Positions 18,074-27,700 of a stretch of DNA of 64,000 bases are shown here, piece by piece (position 1 is the first letter of the stretch; every line of letters begins with the position of its first letter). The notes under the pieces are model-generated. The model was not told where the DNA came from. It was given only the letters and a program-made list of their open reading frames with translations, and did no database searches. The position numbers and the translations under genes were made by a program. This DNA is from Actinoplanes subtropicus (GTDB lineage: Bacteria > Actinomycetota > Actinomycetes > Mycobacteriales > Micromonosporaceae). The stretch lies in contig NZ_JOJL01000001.1 in assembly GCF_000721705.1 (NCBI RefSeq), positions 310,001 through 374,000 on the forward strand. Direction: 5' to 3'.

Positions 18074-19316
18074 CCGCAAACGCGTCCTGGTCGTCGGCTC
18101 CGGCTGGCGGTTCACCTCCGGGATCAGCTACTACACCTGCCGGCTCGCCAACGCGCTGACCAGCCGATACGACGTCGGCGTGATCCTCATGCGGCAGCTG
18201 CTGCCGACCCGCCTCTACCCCGGGCGGGAGCGGGTCGGCCGCCCGCTCAACAACCTTCGCTACGCCGACGGGGTCGAGGTCTTCGACGGCATCGACTGGT
18301 GGGGCCTGCCGAGCCTGACCCGGGCGGTCCGCTTCCTGCGCCGCTTCCGCCCGGACGTGCTGGTGCTGCAGTGGTGGACCGGCGCGGTGCTGCACTCGTA
18401 CCTGATCCTCTGCGCCGCCGCGCGGATCGCCGGTGTCCCGGTCGTGATCGAGTTCCACGAGGTGCAGGACACCGGCGAGGCCAGGCTGCGGTGGGCCGCC
18501 CGCTATGTGCGCGCCTGCATCAAACCTCTGCTGGGCGCCGCGTCCGGCATCGTGGTCCACTCGCGCTTCGATCAAGAGCAACTGCAGCTTGCGTACGGGC
18601 TGGGCACCGTCCCGCAGGTCGTGGCCCGGCACGGCCCGTACGACCATCACCAGGACGCCTCCGCGCCGACCGCCCGGGCCGACTCCCGCGAGGTCCTGTT
18701 CTTCGGAACGATCCGCCCCTACAAGGGCCTCGAGGACCTGATCGAGGCGTTCGGGCAACTCCCCGAGGACTGGCGCCTGACCGTGGTCGGCGAGACCTGG
18801 GAGGGCTGGACACTCCCGGCCGAGCTGATCGCCGCCGCGCCGGCCCGCGACCGCATCACGTTCGTCAACCGCTACGTGACCGACGCCGAGGTGAACGACT
18901 TCTTCGCCGCCGCCGACCTGGTCGTGCTGCCGTACCGGCGCAGCTCGGCAAGCGGCCCCCTGCACGTCGCGATGAGCCACGGCCTACCCGTGGTGGTCAC
19001 CGCGGTGGGCGGCCTGATCGAGGCGGCCGGCGACTACCCCGGGGTACGTTTCGCCCCACCCGCCGACCCGGCCGCCCTGGCCCAGGCGATCCGCCAGGCG
19101 ACCCCGCTGATCGGCCGCCGCCACCACGACCCATCCTCCTGGGAGCGAACCGTCCTCGCCTACGACGACCTGCTCACCCAGATCGGCATCCACCCGCCGG
19201 CGGTCCCTTCGCAGGCCGCGTCGCCAGCTGTGGACAAGCGCGAAAAACTGTCAGACCCCGCTGCTTCACTGGGCCCCACCCAACCGGGCGGGGGCGGTTC
19301 GCGGGGCGCCCACTGA
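18060..19316 (+). CDS. Family 4 glycosyltransferase
   Basis: 418-residue GT-B glycosyltransferase and last gene of the run. Its GTG start lies 14 bp inside the preceding gene. Motifs are GSGWRFTSGISYYT at the N-terminus, EFHEVQDTGEA, FFGTIRPYKGLEDLI in the donor domain and LPYRRSSASGPLH at the position of the E-x7-E motif, where the usual glutamates are replaced. The final 35 residues are Ser/Pro/Gly-rich and probably disordered. Transcription ends at the GC-rich hairpin at 19357. Confidence 0.88.
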   Translation: MPAADRKRVLVVGSGWRFTSGISYYTCRLANALTSRYDVGVILMRQLLPTRLYPGRERVGRPLNNLRYADGVEVFDGIDWWGLPSLTRAVRFLRRFRPDVLVLQWWTGAVLHSYLILCAAARIAGVPVVIEFHEVQDTGEARLRWAARYVRACIKPLLGAASGIVVHSRFDQEQLQLAYGLGTVPQVVARHGPYDHHQDASAPTARADSREVLFFGTIRPYKGLEDLIEAFGQLPEDWRLTVVGETWEGWTLPAELIAAAPARDRITFVNRYVTDAEVNDFFAAADLVVLPYRRSSASGPLHVAMSHGLPVVVTAVGGLIEAAGDYPGVRFAPPADPAALAQAIRQATPLIGRRHHDPSSWERTVLAYDDLLTQIGIHPPAVPSQAASPAVDKREKLSDPAASLGPTQPGGGGSRGAH

Positions 19317-19356
19317 TCCCGCGGTCTATCCCCGAAAACCCAGAGCCCCACGCGAA

Positions 19357-19391
19357 ACGCCGCCGCCCCCGATCGGAGGAGGCGGCGGCGT
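19357..19391. terminator. Bidirectional terminator hairpin
   Basis: ACGCCGCCGCC (19357-19367) and GGCGGCGGCGT (19381-19391) form a perfect 11-bp stem with a 13-nt loop between convergent genes. Confidence 0.8.
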
Positions 19392-19398
19392 CGCCCGA

Positions 19399-20949
19399 TC
19401 AAGACCCGATGATCACCACGTCATCGAACCAGACTGTGCCGGTATTGGCGCCCGACTTCAGATGGATCTGCATGCTGGCCGACCCCGCCGGCGCCACCCC
19501 ATCCACCGTGAGCTTGATCCAGCTCGTCGTACCGGCCGGGAGCGACTTCGAGTTCGTCCCCCCGAGCCACTTGTCGTTGATGTCGAACCAGCTCACCGCG
19601 ATCTGGGTGGTCCCGGTAGCCGCGTCCCCCTTCGCCCACACCTCGCCGTGCCACTTCTGCCCGGAGTACACCGGCTCGATCGGGGCGACCCGGTACGACG
19701 GCGTACCAGCCGAGGTCTTGCCGGTGTTGGAGAGGCTGACCGACCACTTCCCGGAGTGCGCGGCCGAGGTGGTCTTCACGGCCGCCCCCAACTCCGGCAT
19801 GAACGGGCGCCATGGCGTGAGCCCGACCGCGTTCTCGAAGCCGTTGTCGGTCACCGAGGCCGGCAGCGCCGTACCGGTGAATTCCGCCTTGACCACGGCG
19901 GCGGCCGCCTTCGCGACGCCGTTCGTGCGGTACAGGCCGTAGTTGTACTGGGCCGGGAGCTTCGCCACGGCCGAGTCCGGGATGGCGCCGGTGGTGAAGT
20001 CGGTCAGCGTCCACGGGGAGACCGACTGGACGCCGGCCAGCTTGGCGGCCTCGAAGACCCGGGCCAGGAACGCGGCCTGGTCGCCCTCGGTGTTCTGCAG
20101 CGTGTTCAGGCCGGTCTCGCCGATCACGACCGGGGCCGGGGCGACCGCGGCCTGCGCCTGGCGGATGGTCGCGAGGGCCCGCTCGGAGTTGGTGTAGAAG
20201 TGGAAGTCGTAGTAGTCGATCGGCGTCGCGGCGAGCGCCGCCTTGATCTGCGCCATCCCGGTCGCGCCGGCCTCGCCGTCGACCGAGAAGGTCAGCGGCA
20301 TCGTCGGGAAGGCGGCCCGCATGGCCGGGACGATCTTCTTCGCCCAGGCGACGGCGGCGGTGTCGGTCGGGTCGAACTCGTTCTGCAACTCGACCGAGAT
20401 CAGCCGCGGGTCGTCCTTGTACGGCTTGAGGAGCGCGGTCGCCCAGGCGGTGCTGCCGGCCACGTCCGAGTAGCCGGACCACCAGTCGAAGAGGGTGAAC
20501 TTGACGGTCATCCCGTGCGCGTCGGCCAGGTTCACGAAGGTGGCGAGCTTGGCGGCGTAGGTCGCGCTCGGCGTCGGGTAGCCGAAGGTCGTCGGGAAGA
20601 TGATCGCCCGGACGGTGGTGGCGCCGAGCGCCTGCGCCTTCGCGAAGTCTGCGTCGACCTTGGTGGCGTCGAAGCTGCTCCACATCTTCGACCAGGCGGC
20701 CGCCGACGGGTAGTAGTTGATCGCCTTGGCCGTCCTGACCGCGGCCAGGCGGTTGGCCAGGGTCGGGGCCGCGGTGCTCTTCACGGCCGTCTTCGTGGTG
20801 GTCTTCGTCGCGGTCTTGGTCGCGGTCTTCGTCGCCGTCTTCGTGGCGGTGACCGTCTTCGTGGTCGCGGCCGCGGGGGTCGCCGGGAGGACGAGGCCGA
20901 CCATGACCGTCGAGGCGAGGAGTGCGGCGCGGCGGCGGGAAAGCTTCAC
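19399..20949 (-). CDS. Secreted GH5-like glycoside hydrolase with a C-terminal carbohydrate-binding-type domain
   Basis: 516-residue exported enzyme. After the signal peptide (ALLASTVMVGLVLPATPAAA) comes a Thr/Lys/Ala tetrapeptide repeat, then a TIM barrel of about 290 residues. The acid/base glutamate is in ELQNEFDP and the nucleophile glutamate in VVIGETGLN, the arrangement of clan GH-A families such as GH5. The last 150 residues form a beta-sandwich with WFDIN, HLKSGANTGTVWFDDV, typical of CBM-like domains. It converges on the polysaccharide operon. That position suggests processing of the same polymer, but this is inference. Confidence 0.82.
   Translation of the reverse strand: MKLSRRRAALLASTVMVGLVLPATPAAATTKTVTATKTATKTATKTATKTTTKTAVKSTAAPTLANRLAAVRTAKAINYYPSAAAWSKMWSSFDATKVDADFAKAQALGATTVRAIIFPTTFGYPTPSATYAAKLATFVNLADAHGMTVKFTLFDWWSGYSDVAGSTAWATALLKPYKDDPRLISVELQNEFDPTDTAAVAWAKKIVPAMRAAFPTMPLTFSVDGEAGATGMAQIKAALAATPIDYYDFHFYTNSERALATIRQAQAAVAPAPVVIGETGLNTLQNTEGDQAAFLARVFEAAKLAGVQSVSPWTLTDFTTGAIPDSAVAKLPAQYNYGLYRTNGVAKAAAAVVKAEFTGTALPASVTDNGFENAVGLTPWRPFMPELGAAVKTTSAAHSGKWSVSLSNTGKTSAGTPSYRVAPIEPVYSGQKWHGEVWAKGDAATGTTQIAVSWFDINDKWLGGTNSKSLPAGTTSWIKLTVDGVAPAGSASMQIHLKSGANTGTVWFDDVVIIGS
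20776..20865 (-). repeat. 12-bp repeat encoding ATKT units
   Basis: About six near-identical 12-bp units encode (A/V)TKT just after the signal peptide, giving a basic, Thr-rich linker that could bind anionic wall polymers or carry O-glycans. Confidence 0.8.
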
Positions 20950-21268
20950 GGGGGGTCGTGCCTTTCGTCAAGTATCAGTTCGGGAGCGGCCCTCTCATCG
21001 GCGGGTGACATCTGGGGTGTTGGAGATTGCTGATTGCATCGACGGTGCCGTTCGGTGGCACGACGGTTGCCCGCCCCGCAGACCACACGGGACGGTCGAT
21101 GAAAAAGGTGATTTGAGCTGCGCCGGCAGTCTCAGCGGACGGTCATTTCCGGGCCCGCCGAAAAGTTGCGGCCCGGTAGCATCGATTCCGGCCCGGCCGG
21201 CCGGACCGGGGAGTCCGGCCCGGCGGGACCCGTTGTGGACGGCTCTCGGTGGCGAGCCGGTCGGCGGC
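20950..21268. other. Intergenic region without a supported gene
   Basis: 319 bp between two leftward genes. It holds the promoter and leader of the glycosidase gene (AT-rich patches near 20965 and 21110) and a GC-rich self-complementary patch around 21190-21235 that may terminate cobIJ transcription. I looked for known riboswitch cores and found none I could defend. Confidence 0.5.
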
Positions 21269-22777
21269 CTACGGTTGCGGGTAGGTTCGCGGCGTGAAGA
21301 CCCGGGTGGTGCCGTCGCCGGCGACCACCGCGCGGGTCTGGGTCGAGCCGATCAGCAGCAGGCAGCGCATGTCGACGGTGGCCGGGTCGAGCTCGGCGAG
21401 GGTGGTGACCCGCATCGACTCGGTGGGCCCGCCGACGTCCCGGCCGATCACCACGACCGTCCCCGGGTCGCGGTGCTCGAGCAGCAGCGCGCGGGCGCGG
21501 ACCAGTTGCTCGGTCCGCGACTTCGACGCCGGGTTGTAGATCGCGATGACCAGGTCGGCCGCGGCCGCCGCGGCGAGCCGCCCCTCGATCACCGACCACG
21601 GCTTGAGCCGGTCGGAGAGGGAGAGCACGCAGAAGTCGTGACCGAGCGGCGCGCCGGCCCGGGCGGCGACCGCCTGCGCGGCGGTGAGCCCCGGGACGAT
21701 CCGTACCGGTACGTCCTTCCAGGCCGGGTCCTCGGCGACCGCCAGCACGGCGGCGGCCATCGCGAACACGCCCGGGTCGCCGGCCGAGATCACCGCGACC
21801 CGCCGGCCGCGCTTGGCCAGGTCCAGGGCGAACGCGGCGCGCTCGGCCTCCACCCGGTTGTCCGAGGGGTGCCGGCGTTGGCCCGGCCGGGCCGCGACCC
21901 GGTCCAGGTAGGGGCCGTAGCCGACCAGGTCGTCCGCCTCGGCGATCGCGGCGCGCGCCTCCGGGGTGAGCCAGCGCGGGTCGCCCGGGCCGAGCCCGAC
22001 CACGCTGACCGCGCCGGCGGCCGCGGGCCGGGGCTCCGCGCCGAAGGCGGCCGCCGCCGGGCTCGGGAGCAGCGCGAGCGAGAAGTACGGGACGGTCTCC
22101 GGGTCGACGTCGGCGAGCGGGGCGGTGCGCTCGCCGGCCATGGTGGCGCGCTCGACGTACCAGGCGTCGCCGAGCCGGCCGGACCGCTCCAGCGCCTCCC
22201 GGACGTGCGGGAACGTCCGGCCCAGCTTCATGATCGCGGCGGACTCGGTGCCGGTCAGGTGCGCGGTCAGGTCGGCCGCGGGCAGGGTGCCGGGCAGGAT
22301 GGTCAGCACCTCGTCGCGCTCCATGAGCGGCCGGCCGAGCGCGGCCGAGGCGGCGCTCACCGAGGTGACGCCCGGGACGACCGTGGTCTCGTAGCGGTCG
22401 GCGAGGCGCTTGTGCATGTGCATGTACGACCCGTAGAAGAACGGGTCGCCCTCGGCCAGCACGACCACGTCCCGGCCGGCGTCGAGGTGCGCGGCGAGCC
22501 GGGCGGCGGACTCGGCGTAGAACTCGTCGATCGCGCCCTGGTAGCCGCCGGGGTGGTCGGTGGTCTCGGTGGTGACCGGATAGATCAGCGCCTCCTCGAT
22601 CTGCCCCGGCCGCAGGTAGGCCTCGGCGATCGCCCGCGCGTTGCTCCGCCCGTGCCGCGCCGAGTGGTAGACGACCACGTCGGCATCCCCGATGAGCCGG
22701 GCAGCCTTGACCGTCACCAGTTCCGGATCGCCCGGACCCACGCCAACACCGAAGAGCCGTCCAGCCACGCGTGTCAC
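21269..22777 (-). CDS. cobIJ: Fused precorrin-2 C20-methyltransferase / precorrin-3B C17-methyltransferase
   Basis: 502-residue fusion of two tetrapyrrole methylases of the aerobic cobalamin pathway. The CobI half (about residues 5-240) opens with [17 protein letters not shown] and has [14 protein letters not shown] and [11 protein letters not shown]. The CobJ half (about 255-495) opens with [15 protein letters not shown] and has [21 protein letters not shown] and GRDVGGP. It uses SAM to methylate C20 and then C17. The GTG start at 22777 overlaps the cobH stop by 4 bp (GTGA), so cobG, cobH and cobIJ form a coupled operon. Confidence 0.95.
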   Translation of the reverse strand: MTRVAGRLFGVGVGPGDPELVTVKAARLIGDADVVVYHSARHGRSNARAIAEAYLRPGQIEEALIYPVTTETTDHPGGYQGAIDEFYAESAARLAAHLDAGRDVVVLAEGDPFFYGSYMHMHKRLADRYETTVVPGVTSVSAASAALGRPLMERDEVLTILPGTLPAADLTAHLTGTESAAIMKLGRTFPHVREALERSGRLGDAWYVERATMAGERTAPLADVDPETVPYFSLALLPSPAAAAFGAEPRPAAAGAVSVVGLGPGDPRWLTPEARAAIAEADDLVGYGPYLDRVAARPGQRRHPSDNRVEAERAAFALDLAKRGRRVAVISAGDPGVFAMAAAVLAVAEDPAWKDVPVRIVPGLTAAQAVAARAGAPLGHDFCVLSLSDRLKPWSVIEGRLAAAAAADLVIAIYNPASKSRTEQLVRARALLLEHRDPGTVVVIGRDVGGPTESMRVTTLAELDPATVDMRCLLLIGSTQTRAVVAGDGTTRVFTPRTYPQP

Positions 22778-23391
22778 TCCGCTTCCGAGGCGAGGGCGTT
22801 CACCGCGGCGGCCGTGATGGCGCTGCCGCCCCGCCGCCCCCGCACGATCAGGTGGTCCAGGTCGGAGGCCGCGAGCGCCTCCTTGGACTCGGCCGCCCCG
22901 ATGAAGCCGACCGGGATGCCGAGCACGGCGGCCGGCCGGGGCGCTCCCGCCGCCACCAGTTCCAGCAGCCGGAAGAGCGCGGTCGGCGCGTTCCCGATCG
23001 CCACCACGGCGCCGTCCAGCCGGTCGAGCCACAGGTCGAGGGCGGCGGCGCTGCGGGTGGTCGCCAGCTTCTCGGCCAGCGCGGGCACGCCCGGGTCGCG
23101 CAGCGTGCAGATCACCTCGTTGTTCGCCGGCAGCCGCTTGCGCGTGACCCCCGACGCGACCATCTCGGCGTCGCAGAGGATCGGCGCGCCGTCGAGCAGG
23201 GCCTTGCGCGCCACGGTCGCCACCGACGGGCTGAACCCGACATCCTGCGCCAAATCCACCATTCCGCAAGCGTGGATCATCCGAACCACCACCCGCGACA
23301 GATCGTCCGGCAGCCCGGAGAGATCCGCCTCGGCCCGAATGGTCGCGAACGACCGCCGATAGATCTCCGCCCCGTCGCGCTCGTAGTCCAT
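22774..23391 (-). CDS. cobH: Precorrin-8X methylmutase
   Basis: 205-residue enzyme that shifts the C11 methyl to C12, making hydrogenobyrinate. The catalytic histidine sits in [11 protein letters not shown]. Other family segments are [27 protein letters not shown] and [16 protein letters not shown]. The length is normal. It is tightly packed between cobG and cobIJ. Confidence 0.97.
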   Translation of the reverse strand: MDYERDGAEIYRRSFATIRAEADLSGLPDDLSRVVVRMIHACGMVDLAQDVGFSPSVATVARKALLDGAPILCDAEMVASGVTRKRLPANNEVICTLRDPGVPALAEKLATTRSAAALDLWLDRLDGAVVAIGNAPTALFRLLELVAAGAPRPAAVLGIPVGFIGAAESKEALAASDLDHLIVRGRRGGSAITAAAVNALASEAE

Positions 23392-24554
23392 CAGCCCCTC
23401 CTAGCCGCCGAAACGGCATCGCCAAGATCCCCGCCCACGCCCACGCCGTCGACGAGGTAGCCCTCGGGAGTCGCCTCGACCCGCACATGCGCCCCGGACG
23501 GCGAGCCACACCCCCGCCCACACCCGACCCAGTGCACCGGCAGCCCATCGCTGTGCCGGGTGGCTTCGAGCGCGTCCGCCCGCACGTCAGCGAGCGACTT
23601 GGCACACCCGGGCCGCCCAGCGCAGGCAGTCACCCCCGACCAGCGCGAATCCGCCTCGACCGGCAGGCCCGCCTCGCTCAGAGCGGCGAGCCACCCCGCC
23701 GCCGCCTCCGGCGCCAGATCGGGCACCACGACCCCGCGCGCCGTCGTCAGCACCAGCCTCGGTGCATCCAGCAAAACCTTTGCCTGTACGCCGGTGAGCC
23801 GCCCCAAAGGCACGATCGCCCCCACGGCCATGCGCCCGTCTTCCTGCTCGATGACCCCGACGAGTGAGTCGGCCGCACCATCGGATATTTCGGATCTGCC
23901 CGACGACGGGGTCATGCTCAAACTCGCGCTGATGCGGGCGGCGATACGGGAAGGGCCGTCGGGGATCTCGGCCAGCCGCCACGCCCCGTCCCGTTCGGCG
24001 AGGAAGGCGTGGGCTCCCGTCAGAAGGGCCTCGACGACCCGGTCGGCCGGCACGCGCAGGCCTTCGTCATGGCCGGTCAAGAGGACCGCGAACCCGTCGG
24101 ACGCGGGGACGGCGGCCAGGTCGGCGGTGAGCGGCACTCGGCCCAGGGCGAACAGGAAGCGGCCCGGGAGGACGGCCAGGGCCGGGTCGGCGCAGAGAGC
24201 CTCGTCCAGCGAACGCACCAGGGTTCGGAGGGGTTCGGGCGCCAGCGGCGGGGCGGCGATGTTGCGTACGACCTCGTGGGTTTGTGACGGCAGTAAGCCG
24301 GCGGCGTGCAAGCGGGCCGCGAGGAACGCGGGGTTTGCCCTGGTCAGGGCGCGTAGCTGGAGGTTCGCGCGGGAGGTCAGCTCCAGGCCGCCGTCGCCCC
24401 ACTCCGTGGCGATCGCGATCAGCTCGGCCAGCTGGGCGCCGGTGAGCATGCCGCCGGGCAGGCGGACCCGGGCCAGCGGTCCGTCGGCCGCCGCGTGCAA
24501 CCGCAGCGCGCCGGGGCACGCGTCGGTCTCGGACTGCCGAATCGGGTGGGGCAC
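23391..24554 (-). CDS. cobG: Precorrin-3B synthase (CobG)
   Basis: 387-residue monooxygenase related to sulfite/nitrite reductases. It hydroxylates precorrin-3A and forms the gamma-lactone using an Fe-S cluster and O2. Two half-repeats are visible (RANLQLRAL near residue 63, and a second in the C-terminal half). The cysteines for the 4Fe-4S cluster are in [13 protein letters not shown] and GCGRGCGSP. It marks the aerobic route. Its start faces cobN across about 240 bp containing the riboswitch, which reads toward cobN only. Confidence 0.93.
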   Translation of the reverse strand: MPHPIRQSETDACPGALRLHAAADGPLARVRLPGGMLTGAQLAELIAIATEWGDGGLELTSRANLQLRALTRANPAFLAARLHAAGLLPSQTHEVVRNIAAPPLAPEPLRTLVRSLDEALCADPALAVLPGRFLFALGRVPLTADLAAVPASDGFAVLLTGHDEGLRVPADRVVEALLTGAHAFLAERDGAWRLAEIPDGPSRIAARISASLSMTPSSGRSEISDGAADSLVGVIEQEDGRMAVGAIVPLGRLTGVQAKVLLDAPRLVLTTARGVVVPDLAPEAAAGWLAALSEAGLPVEADSRWSGVTACAGRPGCAKSLADVRADALEATRHSDGLPVHWVGCGRGCGSPSGAHVRVEATPEGYLVDGVGVGGDLGDAVSAARRG

Positions 24555-24627
24555 GGCCCGGATACTACGGAGGCGGACCGGTCGCTCCGCATCCTCGGGT
24601 CGGGATCGTCACACCCGTTACCCCGGC

Positions 24628-24789
24628 TATCCTGTGCCGGAAGGCCGAAAAGGCCATGTGCGGCGACGCCGCGGAGGAAGCCGGTGCGAGTCCGGCGCGG
24701 TCCCGCCACTGTCACCGGGGTTGACCCGGGAGCCAGGAACTCCGGTCGCCGCTTTTCCGGCTATCCAGGGCGCGGACCCTGGTGGGGAG
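24628..24789 (+). promoter_or_regulatory. Cobalamin riboswitch with expression platform
   Basis: Conserved elements appear in order: GGAAGCCGGTGCGAGTCCGG (24676-24695), CCGCCACTGTCACC (24703-24716) and the B12-box-like AGCCAGGAACTCCGG (24731-24745). Downstream, CCAGGG (24765) pairs with CCCTGG (24777-24782), right beside the ribosome-binding site GGGGAG at 24784. That suggests control of cobN translation: adenosylcobalamin binding would lower expression. Confidence 0.93.
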
Positions 24790-24794
24790 TGCGC

Positions 24795-27700
24795 GTGTTC
24801 CTGCTTCTGTCGACCTCCGACACCGACCTGCTCAGCGCCCGCGCCGGTGGTCGCGCCTGGCGCCTGGCCAACCCGGCCCGCACGGCCGTCGCCGACCTGC
24901 CCGCCCTGCTCGACGGGGTCGACCTGGTGGTGGTCCGCATCCTCGGCGGGCGCCGCGCCTGGGAAGAGGGGCTCGACGCGCTGCTGGCCGGCCAGGTGCC
25001 GGTCGTGGTGCTCGGCGGCGAGCAGGCGCCGGATGCCGACCTGATGAAGCTCTCCAGTGTGCCGGCCGGCGTGGCCGCCGACGCGCATCAGTACCTGGCG
25101 TACGGCGGGTCGGCGAACCTGTCCGCGCTGCACGACTTCCTCTCCGACACCGTGCTGCTGACCGGGCACGGCTTCGCGGCGCCGGTGGTCTCGCCGGACT
25201 GGGGGCCGCTGCCCCGCACGGCGGCGAACACCGGCGGGCCGGTGGTCGGGGTGCTCTACTACCGGGCGCACCACATGGCCGGGAACACCGCGTTCGTCGA
25301 GGCGCTGTGCCGGCAGATCGAGGCGAAGGGCGCTCGCCCGCTGCCGTTGTTCACCGCCTCCTTGCGTACGGCATCGGCGGAGCTCCTCGCCGAATTGCGC
25401 AAGGCGGACGCCCTGGTCGTGACCGTGCTCGCGGCCGGCGGCACCAAGCCGGCCACGGCCGGCGCCGGCGGCGACGACGAGGCGTGGGACGTGGGCGTGC
25501 TCGCCGAGCTGGACGTGCCGATCCTGCAGGGGCTGTGCCTGACCAGCGGGCGCGCCCAGTGGGAGGCCAGCGACGACGGGCTGTCCCCGCTGGACGCGGC
25601 GACCCAGGTGGCGATCCCCGAGTTCGACGGCCGGATCATCACGGTGCCGTTCTCGTTCAAGGAGTTCGACGAGGACGGGCTGTCGGTCTACGTCGCCGAC
25701 GACGAGCGGGCGGCCCGCGTGGCCGGCATCGCGGTCGCGCACGCCCGGCTGCGGCACATCCCGCCGGCCGAGCGGCGCGTCGTGCTGATGCTCTCGGCGT
25801 ACCCGACCAAGCACTCCCGGATCGGCAACGCGGTCGGGCTGGACACGCCGGCGTCCACGGTGGCGCTGCTCGCGGCCTTGACGGATGCCGGATACCAGAC
25901 CGGGAACTTCGGGGCGTACGACGGGGACGGGCTGATCCACGCGCTGATCGCGGCGGGCGGCCAGGACCCGGACTGGCTGACCGAGCAGCAGCTGAGCGGC
26001 AACCCGGTGCGGATCCCGGGCGCCGCCTACACCGCGTGGTTCTCGGGGTTGCCCGCCGGCCTGCGGGAGAGCGTGACCGCGCACTGGGGGCCGCCGCCCG
26101 GCGAGCTCTACGTGGACGGCGGCGACATCGTGCTGGCCGCCCTGCGCGACGAGAACGTGGTGGTGATGGTGCAGCCGCCGCGCGGGTTCGGGGCCAACCC
26201 GGTCGCCATCTACCACGACCCCGACCTGCCGCCGTCGCATCACTACCTGGCCGCGTACCGGTGGGTGGCCGACTCGTTCCGGGCCGACGCGGTGGTGCAT
26301 GTCGGCAAGCACGGCAACCTGGAATGGCTGCCGGGCAAGAACGTCGGGATGTCGGCGAGCGACGGGGTGGACGCGGCGCTGGGTGACCTGCCGCTGATCT
26401 ACCCGTTCCTGGTGAACGACCCGGGCGAGGGCACCCAGGCCAAGCGGCGGGCGCACGCGACGCTGGTCGACCACCTGATCCCGCCGATGGCGCGGGCCGA
26501 GTCGTACGGGGACATCGCCCGGCTGGAGCAGCTGCTGGACGAGCACGCGTCGATCGCGACGCTGGACCCGGCGAAGCTGCCGGCGATCCGGGCGCAGATC
26601 TGGACGCTGATCCAGGCCGCCAAGATGGACCACGACCTCGGGCTGGCCGCGCGGCCGGGCGACGAGGAGTTCGACGAGTTCGTCCTGCACATCGACGGGT
26701 GGCTGTGCGAGGTCAAGGACGCGCAGATCCGGGACGGGCTGCACGTGCTGGGCGCCGCGCCGGTCGGCGAGACCCGGATCAACCTGGTGTTGTCGATGCT
26801 GCGGGCCCGGCAGATGTGGGCGGGTAAGGTGGCCGCTCTGCCTGGTTTGCGGGAAGCGCTAGGTTTGTCCGAGGATGCCCCGCTGGCCTCCGTGGACGCG
26901 ATCGAGGCCCGGGCGAGGGCACTGGTCACCCAGATGGAGGACGCCGGTTGGCCGGCCACCCCGCCTGACATTTCGGAAATGTCAGATAAGGTGCGCGAGG
27001 TGCTGGCGTTCGCCGCGACCGAGATCGTGCCGCGGCTGGCGAGGACCACCGACGAGATCGGGAACGTGCTGCACGCTCTGGACGGCGGCTACGTACCGGC
27101 CGGGCCGAGCGGCTCCCCGCTGCGCGGCCTGATCAACGTGCTGCCGACCGGCCGCAACTTCTACTCGGTCGACCCCAAGGCCATCCCCAGCGCCCTGGCC
27201 TGGGAGACCGGCCAGGCGATGGCCGACTCGCTGCTCGAGCGCTACCGGGCCGACCACGGCGGCTGGCCGCGCTCGGTCGGCCTCTCCGCCTGGGGGACCA
27301 GCGCGATGCGGACGGCCGGCGACGACATCGCCGAGATCCTCGCGCTGATCGGCGTGCGCCCGCTCTGGGACCCCGCCTCCCGCCGGGTCACCGGCCTCGA
27401 GCCGATCCCGCGCGAGGAGCTGGCCCGACCCCGGATCGACGTCACGGTCCGCATCTCGGGCTTCTTCCGGGACGCGTTCCCGCACGTGGTGGCCCTGCTC
27501 GACGACGCCTTCAGCATGATCGCCGAGCTGGACGAGCCGGACAACTACGTCCGCGAGCACGCCCTGCGCGACCGGGAGCAGCACGGCGACTGGCGGCGGG
27601 CGACCATGCGGATCTTCGGGTCGCGGCCCGGGGCGTACGGCGCCGGCATCCTCCCGCTGATCGACAGCCGGAACTGGCGCGACGACGCTGACCTGGCCGA

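Noticed and set aside
20950..21268. Riboswitch (c-di-GMP, c-di-AMP) in the leader of the secreted glycosidase
   Set aside because: Some paired GC-rich stretches are present but none of the conserved core sequences could be matched.
24627..26744. Long leftward frame opposite cobN
   Set aside because: Composition typical of an antisense shadow; cobN on the other strand is unambiguous.
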